Of a stretch of DNA of 16,804 bases, positions 15,553 through 16,804 are shown one piece after another. The stretch spans positions 1-16,804 of the forward strand of contig DAHVXO010000129.1 of the NCBI GenBank assembly GCA_027356675.1, in the 5' to 3' direction. How positions within the stretch are numbered: position 1 is the first letter of the stretch; each line of letters begins with the position of its first letter. The DNA comes from Symbiobacteriaceae bacterium. GTDB taxonomy: Bacteria > Bacillota_E > Symbiobacteriia > Symbiobacteriales > Symbiobacteriaceae. The position numbers and the translations under genes are program-made. The notes below the pieces were generated by a model. It was given only the letters and a program-made list of their open reading frames with translations, was not told the origin of the DNA and did no database searches.

Positions 15553-15681
15553 GCATCCCCTCCCCTTTGCAACGAATTCCTCACTCTAGAAAACGGTCCA
15601 ACTGTGTGATAGGTTCGCACTGCGTAATCCGCGGCAAAAAAAACGCCCGACCCATGACCCAACGGCCACCGGTCTGACGTT
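15553..15681 (-). other. Spacer between the two GNAT genes
   Basis: The 129-base gap has a run of eight T on the minus strand (15636-15643), 38 bases past the upstream GNAT stop. I cannot draw a convincing stem before it, so terminator function is doubtful. TTGCCG and TATCAC are present but 20 bases apart, too far for a normal promoter. Confidence 0.3.
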
Positions 15682-16257
15682 CTACCCAACCCTGCGGGAC
15701 TGGAACCGCTCCCACCGAACCCGGGTCAGGTCCATCAGCAGCACAGGCGCCGGATCATCCCGCCGGGCGCTGGGCTGCAGCATCGCCTCCGTACGGAACC
15801 CGATCCGCTCATACAACCGCACCGCACGCTCATTCGAGGCAAAAACCCTGAGATAGATGGTTCGCAGACCATACTCCCGAAAGGCCATCTGGAGCGCGAG
15901 GGCGAGTGCGTCACGACCATACCCCTGGCTCCAACAATCCTTCTCCCCGATACAGATCCGCAGTTCAGCCGCGCCGGTCCGCCAGTTCACATGCGCCAGC
16001 TCCACCTCGCCGATCAGGCGGCCGGCGAGGGTCTCAATCGCCATCGCTCGGCAGTAGCGACCCGCACACACGGACTGGAACCATTCCTGGACGCTGATCT
16101 CCCCAAAACGCTGGCCCATGAGTGCGATGATTTCAGGGTCGTCATCCCATGTTTTCAACCGCGGCAGGTCCGCCGCACAAACCGCCCGCAGCGCGGTGAG
16201 CCGCCCGGTAAACCTGCCAGCCGGTTCCCCGGCCCGTTGTGCCTGTTCGATCGCCAT
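15682..16257 (-). CDS. GNAT acetyltransferase, RimJ/RimL-like (second copy)
   Basis: A 191-aa GNAT protein of unknown substrate. It opens with about 18 polar residues, then GRLTALRAVCAADLPRLKTW. The core is LIGEVELAHVNW, AELRICIGEKD (98-107), an acetyl-CoA loop WSQGYGRDAL, and NERAVRLYERIGF (142-154). I start at the ATG at 16257 with AGAGGG 5 bases upstream. The frame stays open to 16350, but that part has no GNAT character and no ribosome site. It is probably a tandem paralogue of the neighbouring GNAT. A terminator separates it from the MarR gene, so it needs its own promoter, which I could not identify. Confidence 0.85.
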   Translation of the reverse strand: MAIEQAQRAGEPAGRFTGRLTALRAVCAADLPRLKTWDDDPEIIALMGQRFGEISVQEWFQSVCAGRYCRAMAIETLAGRLIGEVELAHVNWRTGAAELRICIGEKDCWSQGYGRDALALALQMAFREYGLRTIYLRVFASNERAVRLYERIGFRTEAMLQPSARRDDPAPVLLMDLTRVRWERFQSRRVG

Positions 16258-16362
16258 GCACGCCCTCTGTGTTATGTGTCGGTTGACCTTGGCATGTTGG
16301 TTCGACGGCGGGCAGTCAGGTCCTTTAGGAAAATGCAGGTGGGCCCGCACTGTGAGGGCGCG

Positions 16363-16394
16363 AAAAAGGGCGGGGTTCCAGAAAAAGCCCGCCC
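16363..16394 (-). terminator. Intrinsic terminator after the MarR gene
   Basis: On the minus strand GGGCGGG (16388-16394) pairs with CCCGCCC (16368-16374) across a 13-base loop and is followed by TTTTT. It begins 8 bases after the stop of the MarR-family gene. Confidence 0.8.
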
Positions 16395-16402
16395 AACGGC
16401 GA

Positions 16403-16804
16403 TCAGTCCTTCAATTCCGTGTACATTCGCAACAGGATTGCCGAGAGCGACTGACGCTGGGTGGCATCCCAGACTTGCGAGAGGTTGGCCAGTTCCTCGG
16501 ACAGCTCTTTGCTGATCTCCCCGACGCCGTTGCCCTTGTCGGTCAGCCGCACCATGATGACCCGCCGGTCCTCAGTGCTCCGCTGCCGCTGCAGCCAGCC
16601 ATCCCGCTCCAACCGGTCGACAATCCCGGTGACGTTGCCACGGCTGCAGTTCAGGTGCTCACTGAGCCCGCCCAGCGTCGAGTCCACCTCGCTGATCGCC
16701 GCTTGCAAGAGCTGGTATTGCGGCATCGTCAACCCATACCGGGCACCCAGGAACCGGTCGCAACGCTTACCCACCAAGTCAGAGATGATCTGAAGCAACG
16801 GCAG
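16403..16804 (-). CDS. MarR-family transcriptional regulator (5' end cut by window)
   Basis: A winged-helix DNA-binding regulator, 134 codons in view and open to the right edge. The central part is classic MarR: LTMPQYQLL, then the recognition-helix region GGLSEHLNCSRGNVTGIVDRLERDGWL, the wing STEDRRVIMVRLTDKG, and a C-terminal dimerisation helix ending MYTELKD. A TTG at 16798 is in frame, but the N-terminal dimerisation helix would then be short, so the true start is probably outside the window. Its target is unknown. MarR genes often control neighbours, and the GNAT gene 146 bases downstream is a candidate, but a terminator stands between them. Confidence 0.88.
   Translation of the reverse strand: MPLLQIISDLVGKRCDRFLGARYGLTMPQYQLLQAAISEVDSTLGGLSEHLNCSRGNVTGIVDRLERDGWLQRQRSTEDRRVIMVRLTDKGNGVGEISKELSEELANLSQVWDATQRQSLSAILLRMYTELKD

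Noticed and set aside
15636..15643. Run of eight T on the minus strand as a terminator for the second GNAT
   Set aside because: No stable stem can be drawn directly before it, so I left it as part of the spacer description.

Overview
All genes in this window lie on the minus strand, so the biological order runs from high to low coordinates. GC content is high, and TTG and GTG starts behind strong purine-rich ribosome binding sites are common. The synteny valS-folC-(SPOR protein)-maf-radC-mreBCD-minCD is the classic Bacillota (Firmicutes) chromosomal block. The T-box leader on valS, a clostridial-type DUF4321 gene next to maf, and a minE gene together suggest a GC-rich, spore-former-related clostridial lineage such as Symbiobacterium. 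That taxonomic guess is inference; the cluster identity is firm.

Region by region, in transcription order: (1) 16804-15001 holds a MarR-family regulator cut by the window edge, an intrinsic terminator, and two related GNAT acetyltransferases. (2) 14971-14671 holds a near-consensus sigma-A promoter and a complete T-box riboswitch with a GUC (Val) specifier. It controls valS (14651-11919), folC (11900-10596) and a membrane-anchored SPOR-domain protein (10454-9612) that sits where Bacillus has spoIIB; a strong terminator follows. (3) 9550-9522 is an extended -10 promoter driving a DUF4321 small membrane protein, maf, radC, mreB, mreC, mreD and the transpeptidase gene mrdA (PBP2), closed by a terminator at 3339-3373. 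(4) minC, minD and minE (3255-1433) form their own unit and end in a terminator at 1379-1416. (5) rodA (1304-165) has its own perfect TATAAT -10 box and is followed by a 164-base non-coding tail with decameric repeats and small hairpins.

Functionally, MreB, MreC, MreD, PBP2 and RodA make up the core elongasome that builds the rod-shaped side wall. MinC, MinD and MinE place the division septum. The SPOR protein probably binds septal peptidoglycan. ValS and FolC are housekeeping genes tied to growth. I found no CRISPR array, phage, transposon, rRNA or tRNA. The block is mostly ordinary core genome. The least explained items are the decamer repeat tail, the SPOR protein, the DUF4321 protein and the hairpin ahead of mrdA.
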